This document shows positions 29,727 to 36,700 of a stretch of 36,700 nt of DNA, piece after piece. The stretch is from Neoroseomonas soli. GTDB lineage: Bacteria; Pseudomonadota; Alphaproteobacteria; Acetobacterales; Acetobacteraceae. The stretch's first letter is position 1, and every line of letters begins with the position of its first letter. The notes below the pieces were generated by a model. It was not told where the DNA came from, did no database searches, and worked only from the letters and a program-made list of their open reading frames with translations. The position numbers and the translations under genes were made by a program. The stretch is from the NCBI RefSeq assembly GCF_018129065.1, contig NZ_JAAEDM010000050.1, forward strand, positions 1 through 36,700, read 5' to 3'.

Positions 29727-31225
29727 GCCCGCGCATCGCCCTGCTGGGCTTCTCCATCGAGTGCAACCGCTTCGCCCCGCCCGCGACGCGCGCGCACTTC
29801 ACCAGCCGCTGCTATCTGGAAGGCGAGGCGATCGTCACCGACGCGCGCAGCCCCGCGCCGCGCGCGCTCGCGGAAATGCCGGGCTTCGTCGCAGACATGG
29901 ACGCCGCCGGCCCGTGGCAGCCGGTGCCGATCCTGCTCGCCATGGCCGAGCCGAACGGCCCGGTGGAGGCCGGCTTCTTCGCGGAGATGATGGCGACCTG
30001 GCGCCGCGGGCTGGAAGCGGCGAAGGGCCAGGTGGACGGGGTCTATTGCGTCATGCACGGCGCCGGTCTGACGACCGAGGACACCGACCCAGAAGGCACC
30101 ATCCAGGCGATGATCCGGGAGATCCTCGGCGACATTCCCGTGATCTGCTCCTACGACCTGCACGCCAATGTTTCCGACCGCATGGTGGCGATGACGGATG
30201 CCTTCATCGGCTACCGCACCAACCCGCATCTCGACATGCGCGAACGCGGGGCGGAGAGCGCGCAGTTGATGCGCCGCCTGCTCGCCGGTGAACGCTTCCA
30301 CCGCGTCTTCCGGCGCCTGCCGATCGTCGCGCCCACGGTCTCGATGCTGACGGCGCAGGGGCCCTATGCGGAGGTCATCGACCTCGGCCAGGACCTGGCG
30401 GGGAAGGATGCGCGCATCGCCAATGTCTCGGTGATGGGCGGCTTCGCCTATGGCGACACGCCGTTCAACGGCATGGCGGTGATCGTCACCGCCACCGACC
30501 GGGCCGCGGCGGAAGCCCTGGCCGACAAGGTGGCGCATGCCGCCTGGGATCGCCGCCACCGCTTCGTGGCGCACCTCACGCCGCTGGATGAAGCCGTTCG
30601 CCGCGCCAAGGAAAGCCCGGTGCCGCTCGCCTTCGCCGATGTCGCGGACAATCCCGGCGGCGGTGGGCGCGGCAACACGGTGTGGATCCTGGAAGCCTTC
30701 CACAAGGCGGGCGTGCAGGATGCGCTGATCGGTATGATGCTCGACGCGCCGCTGGCGGTGGAGGCGCATGGCCTCGGCGTTGGCGCCCGCTTCACCGCCC
30801 GCTTCAACCGCGACATGGCCGCCGACGATCCGTTCAGCAAGCACTTCGAGGTCGAAGCCGTGGTCCGCGCGGTGTCGGATGGCAATGTCACCGGCCGGCG
30901 CGGCATCTATGCCGGCACGGCGATGACGCTGGGCCGTACCGTCTGCCTGCAGATCGGCGGACTTTCCGTCGTGGTGGTCGAAGGCCGCGCGCAATGCGCC
31001 GACCCGGCGTTCTTCGAGCACCTCGGCCTCGACATCGCCAAGGCGCGCGCCGTGGTGGTGAAGTCCCGCGGCCATTTCCGCGGCGGCTTCGACGAGTTCT
31101 TCCGGCACGAGCAGATCGTCGAAGTGGACTGCCCGGGCCTGACTTCGCCCATCCTCACCCGCTTCGACTGGAAGCACATGCCCCGGCCCGTGCTGCCGAT
31201 CGACAAGGAGGCCACCTGGCCGTGA
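29723..31225 (+). CDS. M81 family metallopeptidase (MlrC-like)
   Basis: 500 residues. The first half is the MlrC catalytic domain, with VMHGAG at 110-115, CSYDLHANVSDRM (Asp145, His147) and YRTNPHLDMRERG (His169 near Asp171) as the zinc-binding set. The second half contains DVADNPGGGGRGNTV, typical of the family's C-terminal domain. MlrC of Sphingomonas cleaves the linear tetrapeptide formed in microcystin breakdown, but most relatives have no known substrate. No other mlr gene is here, so microcystin is not implied. The start overlaps DUF6653 and the stop overlaps the next start (GTGA). Confidence 0.88.
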   Translation: MSPRIALLGFSIECNRFAPPATRAHFTSRCYLEGEAIVTDARSPAPRALAEMPGFVADMDAAGPWQPVPILLAMAEPNGPVEAGFFAEMMATWRRGLEAAKGQVDGVYCVMHGAGLTTEDTDPEGTIQAMIREILGDIPVICSYDLHANVSDRMVAMTDAFIGYRTNPHLDMRERGAESAQLMRRLLAGERFHRVFRRLPIVAPTVSMLTAQGPYAEVIDLGQDLAGKDARIANVSVMGGFAYGDTPFNGMAVIVTATDRAAAEALADKVAHAAWDRRHRFVAHLTPLDEAVRRAKESPVPLAFADVADNPGGGGRGNTVWILEAFHKAGVQDALIGMMLDAPLAVEAHGLGVGARFTARFNRDMAADDPFSKHFEVEAVVRAVSDGNVTGRRGIYAGTAMTLGRTVCLQIGGLSVVVVEGRAQCADPAFFEHLGLDIAKARAVVVKSRGHFRGGFDEFFRHEQIVEVDCPGLTSPILTRFDWKHMPRPVLPIDKEATWP

Positions 31226-32331
31226 CGACCCTCGACGACCTTCCCACGCCCTGCCTGGTCCTCGACCTCGGCATCCTCAAGCGCAACCTCGCGCACATGG
31301 CGGCCGCGGTGGCGCGCCATCCGGGGCTGACGCTGCGGCCGCACATGAAGACCGCGAAGTCCATCGCGGTGGCCGACCTCGCCGCGCCGAACAAGGGGCC
31401 GATCACCGTCAGCACCGTCGCCGAGGCAGCGTATTTCGCCGGCGGCGGCTTCCGCGACCAGATCTACGCCGTCTGCGTCACGCCGGCGAAGCTCGACCGC
31501 ATCGCCGCGCTGAACGCACAGGGCGCGGATGTGAAGGTCATCACCGACGACGTGGATGTCGCCGCCGTCATCGCCGCCCATCCCGGCCCGCTGCGCGCCT
31601 TGGTGGAAGTCGATTGCGGCGAGGGCCGCGGCGGCGTCGCCCCGGATTCCAACCTGCTCACCGAGATCGCCGGCCGCCTCGGCGCCCGCTGCGCCGGGGT
31701 CATGACCCATGCGGGCCATTCCTACGCCGAGCGCAGCATCGCCGGCGTCGAGCACGTGGCCGAGACCGAGCACCGCGGCGCCGTCCTCGCCGCCGAGCGC
31801 CTGCGCGCCGCCGGCACGAAGGTCGAGATCGTCTCCCTTGGCTCCTCGCCCACCGCGCTCTACGGCAAGGACATGTCGGGCATCACCGATGTCCGCGCGG
31901 GGGTCTACATGTTCGGGGACCTTTTCCAGGCGCAGATCGGCACGCATGCGATGGAGGACATCGCCGTCACCGTGCTGACCGCCGTCACCGGCCGCAAGCC
32001 GGACCGCAACGCCATCCTGGTCGATGCCGGCGCGATCGCGCTCTCCAAGGACCGATCCACGGAGAAGGCGCCGAAGGACTACGGCTTCGGGCTCATGCTC
32101 GACCTCGACGGCAAGCCTTCCTACGGCAACGCCATCGTCGCCCGCACCCACCAGGAACATGGCGAGGTCCACGGCGAGACGCCCCTGCCCTTCGACCGCC
32201 TGCCGATCGGCGCGCTGGTGCGCATCGCGCCCAACCACACCTGCCTGACCGTCGCCCAGTACGACCGGTATCACGTGGTCGATGGCGGGCGGGACGTGAT
32301 CGCGGTCTGGGACCGGGTGAACGGCTGGTAG
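31222..32331 (+). CDS. D-threonine aldolase / D-serine dehydratase-like PLP enzyme
   Basis: 369 residues from the GTG at 31222, which overlaps the MlrC stop. It is a fold-type III (alanine-racemase-like) barrel. Lys43 in RPHMKTAKS is the PLP lysine. The C-terminal domain ends with the metal site of the D-threonine aldolase/DSD1 group: HQEHGEV and then PNHTC, with His about 339 and Cys about 341. The family splits D-3-hydroxy amino acids into glycine and an aldehyde, or dehydrates D-serine. HAGHSYAERS and SLGSSPT are typical inner segments. A hydroxylated D-amino acid substrate is likely, possibly released by the neighbouring peptidase. Confidence 0.88.
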   Translation: MTTLDDLPTPCLVLDLGILKRNLAHMAAAVARHPGLTLRPHMKTAKSIAVADLAAPNKGPITVSTVAEAAYFAGGGFRDQIYAVCVTPAKLDRIAALNAQGADVKVITDDVDVAAVIAAHPGPLRALVEVDCGEGRGGVAPDSNLLTEIAGRLGARCAGVMTHAGHSYAERSIAGVEHVAETEHRGAVLAAERLRAAGTKVEIVSLGSSPTALYGKDMSGITDVRAGVYMFGDLFQAQIGTHAMEDIAVTVLTAVTGRKPDRNAILVDAGAIALSKDRSTEKAPKDYGFGLMLDLDGKPSYGNAIVARTHQEHGEVHGETPLPFDRLPIGALVRIAPNHTCLTVAQYDRYHVVDGGRDVIAVWDRVNGW

Positions 32332-32344
32332 CGCCGCCGCTGCG

Positions 32345-32364
32345 GGCCGGTGGGCGGACCGGCC
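32345..32364 (+). terminator. Hairpin after the D-threonine aldolase-like gene
   Basis: GGCCGGT (32345-32351) pairs with ACCGGCC (32358-32364), 14 bp after the stop codon. The 176-bp gap up to the TctC gene is GC-rich and contains nothing else that I can support. Confidence 0.35.
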
Positions 32365-32507
32365 GCGCGGGTCCGGCGTGCCGGCGCCGCCTCGGTCGGG
32401 ACGCCGCGCGGCATCGTGGAGGACATCACTTTCCGCCGCCCCGGCCGACGGGTAGACAAGCCGCAGGCCCGGCCAACGGGCGTGACGAACCTGCCGGAGA
32501 AACGTCC

Positions 32508-33482
32508 ATGATTACGCGTCGCGGCCTCGCCGCATTGCCGCTGCTCGCCACGCTGCCGCGCCCTGCCGCGGCGCAGGGGGGCGAATGGACGCCGAACCGC
32601 CCGGTCCGCATCGTCGTCGGCTTCGCCGCCGGCGGCGCCACCGACATCAGCACGCGCACCATCCAGCCCAAGCTGCAGTCGCTGCTCGGCCAGCCCATCG
32701 TGGTGGACAACCGGCCGGGCGCCGGCGGCAACCTGGCGACCGAGACGGTGGTGCGCGCGCCCGCCGACGGCACCACGCTGCTCATGGGCACGATCGGCGC
32801 GCTGGCGATCAATCCGACGCTCTACCAGAACCTGCCCTTCAACCCGCAGACCGACCTGACGCCGATCGCCATGGCGGGTTCCGTGCTCAACGTGCTGGTG
32901 GTGCCGGCGGACCGGCCGTGGCGCAATGTGGCGGACCTGATCGCCGCGGCGCGCGCGCGGCCGGACACGCTCTCCTACGGCTCCTCGGGCGTCGGCGGGG
33001 CGGGGCACCTGGCGGGCGCGCTGCTCGACCGCATGGCGGAGGTGCGCACCATCCATGTGCCCTATCGCGGCGGCGGGCCGCTGATGACGGACCTGCTCTC
33101 GGGCAAGACGGACTTCGCCTTCTCCACCGCGCCCACCGCGTTGCCGCAGGTCGAGGCCGGGAGGTTGCGGGCGCTCGCCGTGGTGACGCCGCGGCGGTCC
33201 GCCCTGCTGCCGGACCTGCCCACGGTGGCCGATACGTTGCCGGGCTACGAGGTGGCGAACTGGTACGCCCTGGTCGGGCCGAAAGCCCTGCCCGGCAACA
33301 TCGTCGCGCGCCTCAACGCCGCGATGCGGGAGACGATGGAGGACCCGGAGGTGCGCGCCAACCTCGCCCGCCACGGCGTCGAGCCCCTGCCCGGCAGCCC
33401 CGCGGAACTGGCGCGCTTCATCCGCGAGGAGACGGCGAAATGGGCGTCGATCGTGCGGGAGAGCGGCGCCTCGGTGAACTGA
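32508..33482 (+). CDS. Bug/TctC-family periplasmic solute-binding protein
   Basis: 324 residues. The signal peptide MITRRGLAALPLLATL ends near PAAAQ (residue 23), and the mature start WTPNRPVRIVVGFAAGG is the first ligand loop. VDNRPGAGGNLATETVVRAPADG, SYGSSGVGGAGHLAGALL, HVPYRGGGPLMTDLLSGKTDFAF and VANWYALVGPKALPG follow in the family order. It ends with the C-terminal block that the deleted copy at 17204 retains. It is the third intact receptor of this family in the window, and again no TctA/TctB partners are near. Its position after the D-threonine aldolase-like operon suggests import of that pathway's substrate. Confidence 0.92.
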   Translation: MITRRGLAALPLLATLPRPAAAQGGEWTPNRPVRIVVGFAAGGATDISTRTIQPKLQSLLGQPIVVDNRPGAGGNLATETVVRAPADGTTLLMGTIGALAINPTLYQNLPFNPQTDLTPIAMAGSVLNVLVVPADRPWRNVADLIAAARARPDTLSYGSSGVGGAGHLAGALLDRMAEVRTIHVPYRGGGPLMTDLLSGKTDFAFSTAPTALPQVEAGRLRALAVVTPRRSALLPDLPTVADTLPGYEVANWYALVGPKALPGNIVARLNAAMRETMEDPEVRANLARHGVEPLPGSPAELARFIREETAKWASIVRESGASVN

Positions 33483-33485
33483 TTA

Positions 33486-33507
33486 CGCCCGGCATCATCG
33501 CCGGGCG
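33486..33507 (+). terminator. Terminator of the third TctC gene
   Basis: CGCCCGGC (33486-33493) pairs with GCCGGGCG (33500-33507) around ATCATC, 3 bp after the stop codon. There is no U-tract. Confidence 0.5.
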
Positions 33508-33560
33508 CATCGGCGCGCGGGACGAGGGGGACTACGGACGCCCCCATATTTTGACCTGCG

Positions 33561-33603
33561 GCCCGCGAAGCAGGCCGAGGCCGCGAATGCGGCAGCCCGG
33601 CAT
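33561..33603. repeat. Possible diverged relative of the 8552-8828 repeat
   Basis: GCGAAGC, then a GCCGC-GAAT-GCGGC stem-loop (33580-33593), then GCCCGGC occur in the same order as GCGAAGC, GGCCGC-GGAT-GCGGCC and GCCCGGC in the 8.6-8.8 kb repeat. Short gaps are needed to align them, so the relationship is probable but not certain. It lies in the 316-bp gap 33483-33798, which has no gene. Confidence 0.4.
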
Positions 33604-33639
33604 TCCGGCAGCCGCGCGGATGCGCTGCGCCCGGCACCT

Positions 33640-33733
33640 GGAGCGGTTTCCGTTCGCACGGGCTCACGGCAACCGCTCCGGGGCGTTGTTTTCGCGCGCA
33701 TCTTCACCCGATCAGGTGATTCCACTGATCGGG
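33640..33733. repeat. Mosaic palindromic intergenic element
   Basis: Two inverted repeats in series. GGAGCGGTT (33640-33648) pairs with AACCGCTCC (33671-33679), with partial inner pairing of CCGT and ACGG. CCCGATCAG (33707-33715) pairs with CTGATCGGG (33725-33733). The GGAGCGGTTTCCG form and the A/T-richer second part are reminiscent of the intergenic mosaic elements seen in alphaproteobacteria. The base composition is unlike the flanking genes. Confidence 0.5.
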
Positions 33734-33757
33734 TTCTGTTCCAAGGGCACAAAACAC

Positions 33758-33794
33758 GCATACCGGCGGTCGATGAGATTGACCGCCGGTATGC
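33758..33794 (-). terminator. Rho-independent terminator of the MgtC/DUF4010 gene
   Basis: GCATACCGGCGGTC (33758-33771) and GACCGCCGGTATGC (33781-33794) form a perfect 14-bp stem with a 9-nt loop. On the reverse strand it begins 4 bp after the stop and is followed by GTGTTTTGTG, a T-rich tail. Confidence 0.75.
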
Positions 33795-33798
33795 CGCC

Positions 33799-35064
33799 CT
33801 ACCACGCCGTCGCCAGCAGCGTCGCCGCCCCGGCGGCGAGCCCGATCGCCGAACCCAGGCCGAACAACCGCCCGTAGCGCCCCGAGCCGAGCGCCACGGC
33901 ATAGGCCGCCTTGGCGACGGTGTTGGATGCCACGGCCACGGCAACCGCCTTCACCGCGACATCCGCGTCGATCACCTGCGGCACCAGCAGCGGCACCGAC
34001 AGCGTGATGGCGTCCACGTCAGTCAGGCCGGTGACGGCGGCGATCACCACCACCGCCGCGCCGCCCAGCTTCTCCGCGCCCAGCTTGGCCAGCGCGCCGA
34101 CGCCACCGAGCAGCACGGCCATGCGCAGCACGGAACCGATCTCGAAGGGGTTGCTGGGCAGCGGCGCGCCTTCCGCCACTGTCGCCCGCCGCCGCGCCAG
34201 GACCAGCGCAACCGCGCCCATGCCCGCCGCCGCCGCGACCAGCGCCGGCCACAGCGCCAGCCCGGTCTGCGGCGCGACCAGCAGTGCCAGGCCGGCCGTC
34301 CGCAGGCAGGAGACGACGCCCGCCACCAGCGCGCCCGCCGCCAGCGCCCCCGAAGGCCCGCCCTGCGCCGCCGTCGCCGCATTGGAAAGGGTGACGGCGG
34401 TGGAGGAGACCAGCCCGCCCGCGGCCCCGGCCAGCAGCAGGCCCTTGTGCTCGCCCCCCAGCTTCACCCCGAGGTAGCCGAGGTAGGAGATGGCCGCGAG
34501 CAGGACCGCCAGCGTCCAGACCTTGCGCAGGTTCACCCCCGCGAGCCACGGGATCGGCGCGTCCGGCACCAGCGGCAACGCGATCAGCGTCATCGTGAGC
34601 AGCACGATGGCAGAGCGCAGCTCCACCCAGGTGATGCGCGCCATCAGCCCGTGCAGGCTCTCCCGCGCCGCCAGTACGGCGGTCATGGCCACCGCCGCGG
34701 CGCCGGCCGCCGTCGCCTGCCCCGAGACGGCGAGCGCACCCAGCATGTAGGTGCCCACGGCGGCGACCAGGCTGGTGGCGCTGAAGCGGTCCTCCGCTTC
34801 GGCCTCCCGCAGGGCGAAGGGGATCAGCGCGGCCATCAGCGCGAAGAGCCCCGCGGAGAGCAGCACCGCGCGCCCGAGCGGCCCCGCATCGACAGCGAGC
34901 GCCGCGACGATCCCGCCCGAGAGCCCCACCAGGGCGAAGGTCCGCACGCCGGCGGTGCGGCGGCCGGCCGCCTCGTCGCGCTCGCGCCAATGGCGCTCGG
35001 CGCCCACCAGCAGCCCGATGGCCAGCGCAACGCCGAGGCTGCGGATCAGTTCCACACCATCCAT
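33799..35064 (-). CDS. MgtC/SapB family membrane protein with DUF4010 domain
   Basis: 421 residues, highly hydrophobic, with about 11-12 predicted membrane segments. The N-terminal MgtC-like part includes RSLGVALAIGLLVGAERHWRER and RTAGVRTFALVGLSGGIVAAL. The C-terminal DUF4010 part has KLGGEHKGLLLAGAAGGLVSSTAVTLSNA and VTGLTDVDAITLSVPLL. Proteins of this type are inner-membrane and not functionally defined; the MgtC link to magnesium or acid stress may not hold for this long form. The ATG at 35064 is the usual family start, although no clear Shine-Dalgarno is visible. It is divergent from the moeB-like gene (81 bp). Confidence 0.88.
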   Translation of the reverse strand: MDGVELIRSLGVALAIGLLVGAERHWRERDEAAGRRTAGVRTFALVGLSGGIVAALAVDAGPLGRAVLLSAGLFALMAALIPFALREAEAEDRFSATSLVAAVGTYMLGALAVSGQATAAGAAAVAMTAVLAARESLHGLMARITWVELRSAIVLLTMTLIALPLVPDAPIPWLAGVNLRKVWTLAVLLAAISYLGYLGVKLGGEHKGLLLAGAAGGLVSSTAVTLSNAATAAQGGPSGALAAGALVAGVVSCLRTAGLALLVAPQTGLALWPALVAAAAGMGAVALVLARRRATVAEGAPLPSNPFEIGSVLRMAVLLGGVGALAKLGAEKLGGAAVVVIAAVTGLTDVDAITLSVPLLVPQVIDADVAVKAVAVAVASNTVAKAAYAVALGSGRYGRLFGLGSAIGLAAGAATLLATAW

Positions 35065-35109
35065 GGCGGCATTTCGCGCGGCGCCCACCCGCGCCGCAAG
35101 GGGTGCGGC

Positions 35110-35139
35110 TTGCGCCGCCCCACCGGCCGCGCCCATATC
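35110..35139 (+). promoter_or_regulatory. Candidate promoter of the moeB-like gene (leaderless transcript)
   Basis: TTGCGC (35110-35115) and CATATC (35134-35139) are 18 bp apart. The predicted transcript start falls at about 35146, the A of the ATG. The same CATATC -10 form precedes the cold-shock gene. Confidence 0.4.
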
Positions 35140-35145
35140 CGCGCC

Positions 35146-35967
35146 ATGGATCTCGACTTCACCGAAGCGGAACTCCACCGCTATTCCCGCCACATCCTGC
35201 TGCAGGAGGTCGGTGCGACGGGCCAGGCGAAGCTGCGCGCCGCCCGCGTGCTGGTGGTCGGCGCCGGCGGGCTCGGCTCGCCGCTGACGCTCTACCTGGC
35301 CGGGGCGGGCGTCGGCACGATCGGGATCATCGACGACGACAGGCTGGAACTCTCCAACCTGCAGCGCCAGGTCGCGCACACCACGGCGCGGATCGGCCGG
35401 CCGAAGGCCGAAAGCCTCGCCGAGACCCTGCGCGCCCTGAACCCCGAGACGCGCCTCGAGGTCCATGTCCGCCGCATGGACGCGGACGCCGCGCAGGAAC
35501 TGATCCCGCGCTACGACATCGTCTGCGACGGCACCGACAATTTCCCCACGCGCTTCCTGCTCGGCGACGCCTGCCACCTGCTGCGCCGCCCGCTGGTCAG
35601 CGCCGCGGTGCTGCGCTTCGAGGGGCAATTGTCGATCTATGCCGGGCATGACGGGCAAAGCCCCTGCCACCGCTGCCTGAACCCCGAACCGCCGCCGCCG
35701 GGCCTGGTGCCGTCCTGCTCGGAGGCCGGCGTGCTCGGCGCCGTCACCGGCGTGATGGGCACGCTGCAGGCGACCGAGGTGATGAAGCTCATCCTCGGCA
35801 TCGGCGAGCCCCTGAAGGGCCGCCTGCTGCTGTGGGACGCGCTGGATGCGCGCTTCCGCACCGTGAGGCTCAGGCGCGACCCGGCCTGCGCCCTGTGCGG
35901 GGAGCAGGCGACGATCCACGACCTCTCGGCGCACCGGGAGGTGGCGGGCCCGGTCTGCGCGGCCTGA
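35146..35967 (+). CDS. moeB: Adenylyltransferase of the ThiF/MoeB family
   Basis: 273 residues. E1-like enzymes of this family adenylate the C-terminal Gly-Gly of MoaD or ThiS so that sulfur can be added for molybdopterin or thiamine synthesis. The ATP loop GAGGLGS is at 39-45, with Asp131 in DGTDNF. The zinc cysteines are Cys174, Cys177, Cys248 and Cys251, and the catalytic Cys191 is in VPSCSEAGVLG. No rhodanese domain follows, so it is the short MoeB form. MoeB and ThiF are hard to separate by sequence alone. A sulfur-relay DsrE-like gene follows 164 bp downstream. Confidence 0.88.
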   Translation: MDLDFTEAELHRYSRHILLQEVGATGQAKLRAARVLVVGAGGLGSPLTLYLAGAGVGTIGIIDDDRLELSNLQRQVAHTTARIGRPKAESLAETLRALNPETRLEVHVRRMDADAAQELIPRYDIVCDGTDNFPTRFLLGDACHLLRRPLVSAAVLRFEGQLSIYAGHDGQSPCHRCLNPEPPPPGLVPSCSEAGVLGAVTGVMGTLQATEVMKLILGIGEPLKGRLLLWDALDARFRTVRLRRDPACALCGEQATIHDLSAHREVAGPVCAA

Positions 35968-36131
35968 CCGCCCGGGGTCTTCCCGGACCGGGAGCGGCGG
36001 GCGAGGCCCGGCCCGCAGCGGCGATGCGTCGGCACCGCGGGAGGCCAGGGCAGGCCGCGCCGCCCAGGCCTTGACCGCCGCCGCAGGACGGGCAGGTATC
36101 GGGCCTTCCCACGCCCCCGGTCGATCCCGCC

Positions 36132-36503
36132 ATGGCCAGTCTCGGCATCCTTCTCGAATCCGGCGCCCATGCCCGGGCCCATTACGCGCTGGTCGTCGCC
36201 GCCGGCGCCGCGGCGCTCGGGCGAGAGGTGACGCTCTTCGCCACCAATGCCGGCTGCCGCCTGCTGCTCGAACCCTGCCCGCTGCTCGACGATCCGCGGG
36301 AAGCGGAGATCACGCGCCGCGGCGTCGCCGGCATCGCCACGCTGCTGCCGGCCTGCGTCGAACTGGGCGTCCGCCGCATCGTCTGCGAGGCCGGGCTGCG
36401 CGCCGAGGGGCTGGAGCGCGGCGCCCTCGCCGCGGGGGTCGAGCTCGCCGGCATCGCGACCTTCCTCGAGGCGGTCGGCCAGGGCCAGATCGTCACGCTG
36501 TAG
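36132..36503 (+). CDS. DsrE/DsrF-like small protein
   Basis: 123 residues of the DsrE-like alpha/beta fold. The N-terminal strand (LGILLESG), an Ala-rich helix, EVTLFATNAGCRLLL and a CVELGVRRIVCEAGLR segment match the small DsrE-type proteins annotated as peroxiredoxin- or sulfur-relay-like. It has four cysteines (Cys42, 49, 75, 85); Cys85 is at the usual position of the persulfide-carrying cysteine in sulfur-relay relatives. A TTGACC at 36071 could be a -35 box. Its location after moeB suggests, but does not prove, a part in sulfur transfer. Confidence 0.78.
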   Translation: MASLGILLESGAHARAHYALVVAAGAAALGREVTLFATNAGCRLLLEPCPLLDDPREAEITRRGVAGIATLLPACVELGVRRIVCEAGLRAEGLERGALAAGVELAGIATFLEAVGQGQIVTL

Positions 36504-36548
36504 CGCGCGCCGCTTGACCGGGACTCGGCGGCGGGGGGAGACAGGGCC

Positions 36549-36700
36549 ATGACACGCGCGCTCCGCACCGGATGGATGCTGCTGGCGGTGCTCGGCATCG
36601 GCGGCCCGGCCTTCGGCCAGTCGAGCCTGGGTGGCGCGGGCAGCCTGCCGCCGCCCCAGCGCCCGGGGAGCGCGACCGCGCCCGCCGCGCCGACCACGCC
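36549..36700 (+). CDS. N-terminus of a secreted Pro/Ala-rich protein (cut by the window edge)
   Basis: GGGGGGAGA precedes an ATG at 36549. The first 23 residues (MTRALRTGWMLLAVLGIGG, then PAFG) form a clear signal peptide, followed by QSSLGGAGSLPPPQRPGSA and an Ala/Pro/Thr-rich linker that runs off the window. The kind of protein cannot be told from 50 residues. The exported, Pro-rich style resembles the protein at the left edge, but I see no evidence that they are related. Confidence 0.6.
   Translation, partial: MTRALRTGWMLLAVLGIGGPAFGQSSLGGAGSLPPPQRPGSATAPAAPTT

Noticed and set aside
29723..31225. Microcystin degradation locus
   Set aside because: Only an M81/MlrC-like gene is present; mlrA, mlrB and mlrD are absent and the M81 family is much broader than microcystin breakdown.
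33758..33794. Attachment site or insertion-sequence end
   Set aside because: The perfect 14-bp inverted repeat lies 4 bp after a stop codon and has a T-rich tail on the reverse strand, so a terminator explains it; there is no integrase or transposase.

Overview
The window is high-G+C DNA (long C/G runs, long open frames on both strands) with the gene style of an alphaproteobacterium, most probably an Acetobacteraceae member of the Roseomonas group. The evidence is gene content and style only: several periplasmic Bug/TctC solute-binding receptors without TctA/TctB membrane partners, a MaeB-type malic enzyme with a phosphotransacetylase tail, an HPF-cold-shock fusion protein, many ATGA/GTGA stop-start overlaps, and GC-rich hairpin repeats between genes. 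No rRNA, phage, transposase or CRISPR array is visible. One tRNA, tRNA-Leu(GAG), is present.

Layout. 0-8.5 kb: the end of a Pro/Ala-rich hypothetical protein, maeB (reverse), a divergent HTH/TolB-like/TPR protein, then a rightward cluster of cytochrome c, a secreted unknown, glutathione transferase, VOC protein and a small helical protein. 8.46-8.92 kb: a structured repeat region and tRNA-Leu. 8.95-14 kb: lipB, a class III CoA-transferase (reverse), a crotonase-fold protein and two tandem TctC receptors. 13.9-14.8 kb: a cold-shock protein and two tiny basic proteins. 14.8-18.8 kb: a leftward catabolic operon with a split TPP-dependent decarboxylase, an internally deleted TctC gene, a D-2-hydroxyacid dehydrogenase and an MmgE/PrpD protein. 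18.85-21.4 kb: eutB-eutC-arfB with overlapping codons. 21.4-22.6 kb: SDR plus yeast-type cytosine deaminase (reverse). 22.7-25 kb: GT4 glycosyltransferase overlapping a ReAV-type asparaginase. 25-28 kb: HPF-cold-shock fusion, pncB and an M20 peptidase (reverse). 28.1-33.5 kb: a tightly packed rightward operon (threonine-synthase-like PLP enzyme, DUF6653 membrane protein, M81/MlrC metallopeptidase, D-threonine aldolase-like enzyme) followed by a third intact TctC. 33.5-33.8 kb: mosaic palindromic repeats. 33.8-36.7 kb: MgtC/DUF4010 membrane protein (reverse), moeB/thiF-like enzyme, DsrE-like protein, and the start of a secreted Pro-rich protein.

How it fits together. The theme is scavenging of organic and amino acids: solute receptors beside enzyme cassettes for CoA activation, 2-oxo/2-hydroxyacid turnover, ethanolamine deamination, asparagine hydrolysis and D-amino acid or peptide turnover. 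The substrates cannot be fixed from sequence.

The most unusual signals are: (i) a two-copy, ~136-bp repeat at 8552-8828 whose differences avoid or compensate its predicted stems; (ii) a TctC gene cut to 73 codons by an apparent internal deletion that keeps start, frame and stop; (iii) an FNR/FixK-like box overlapping the pncB stop and upstream of the HPF-cold-shock fusion; and (iv) a crotonase-fold protein that has lost both catalytic glutamates.
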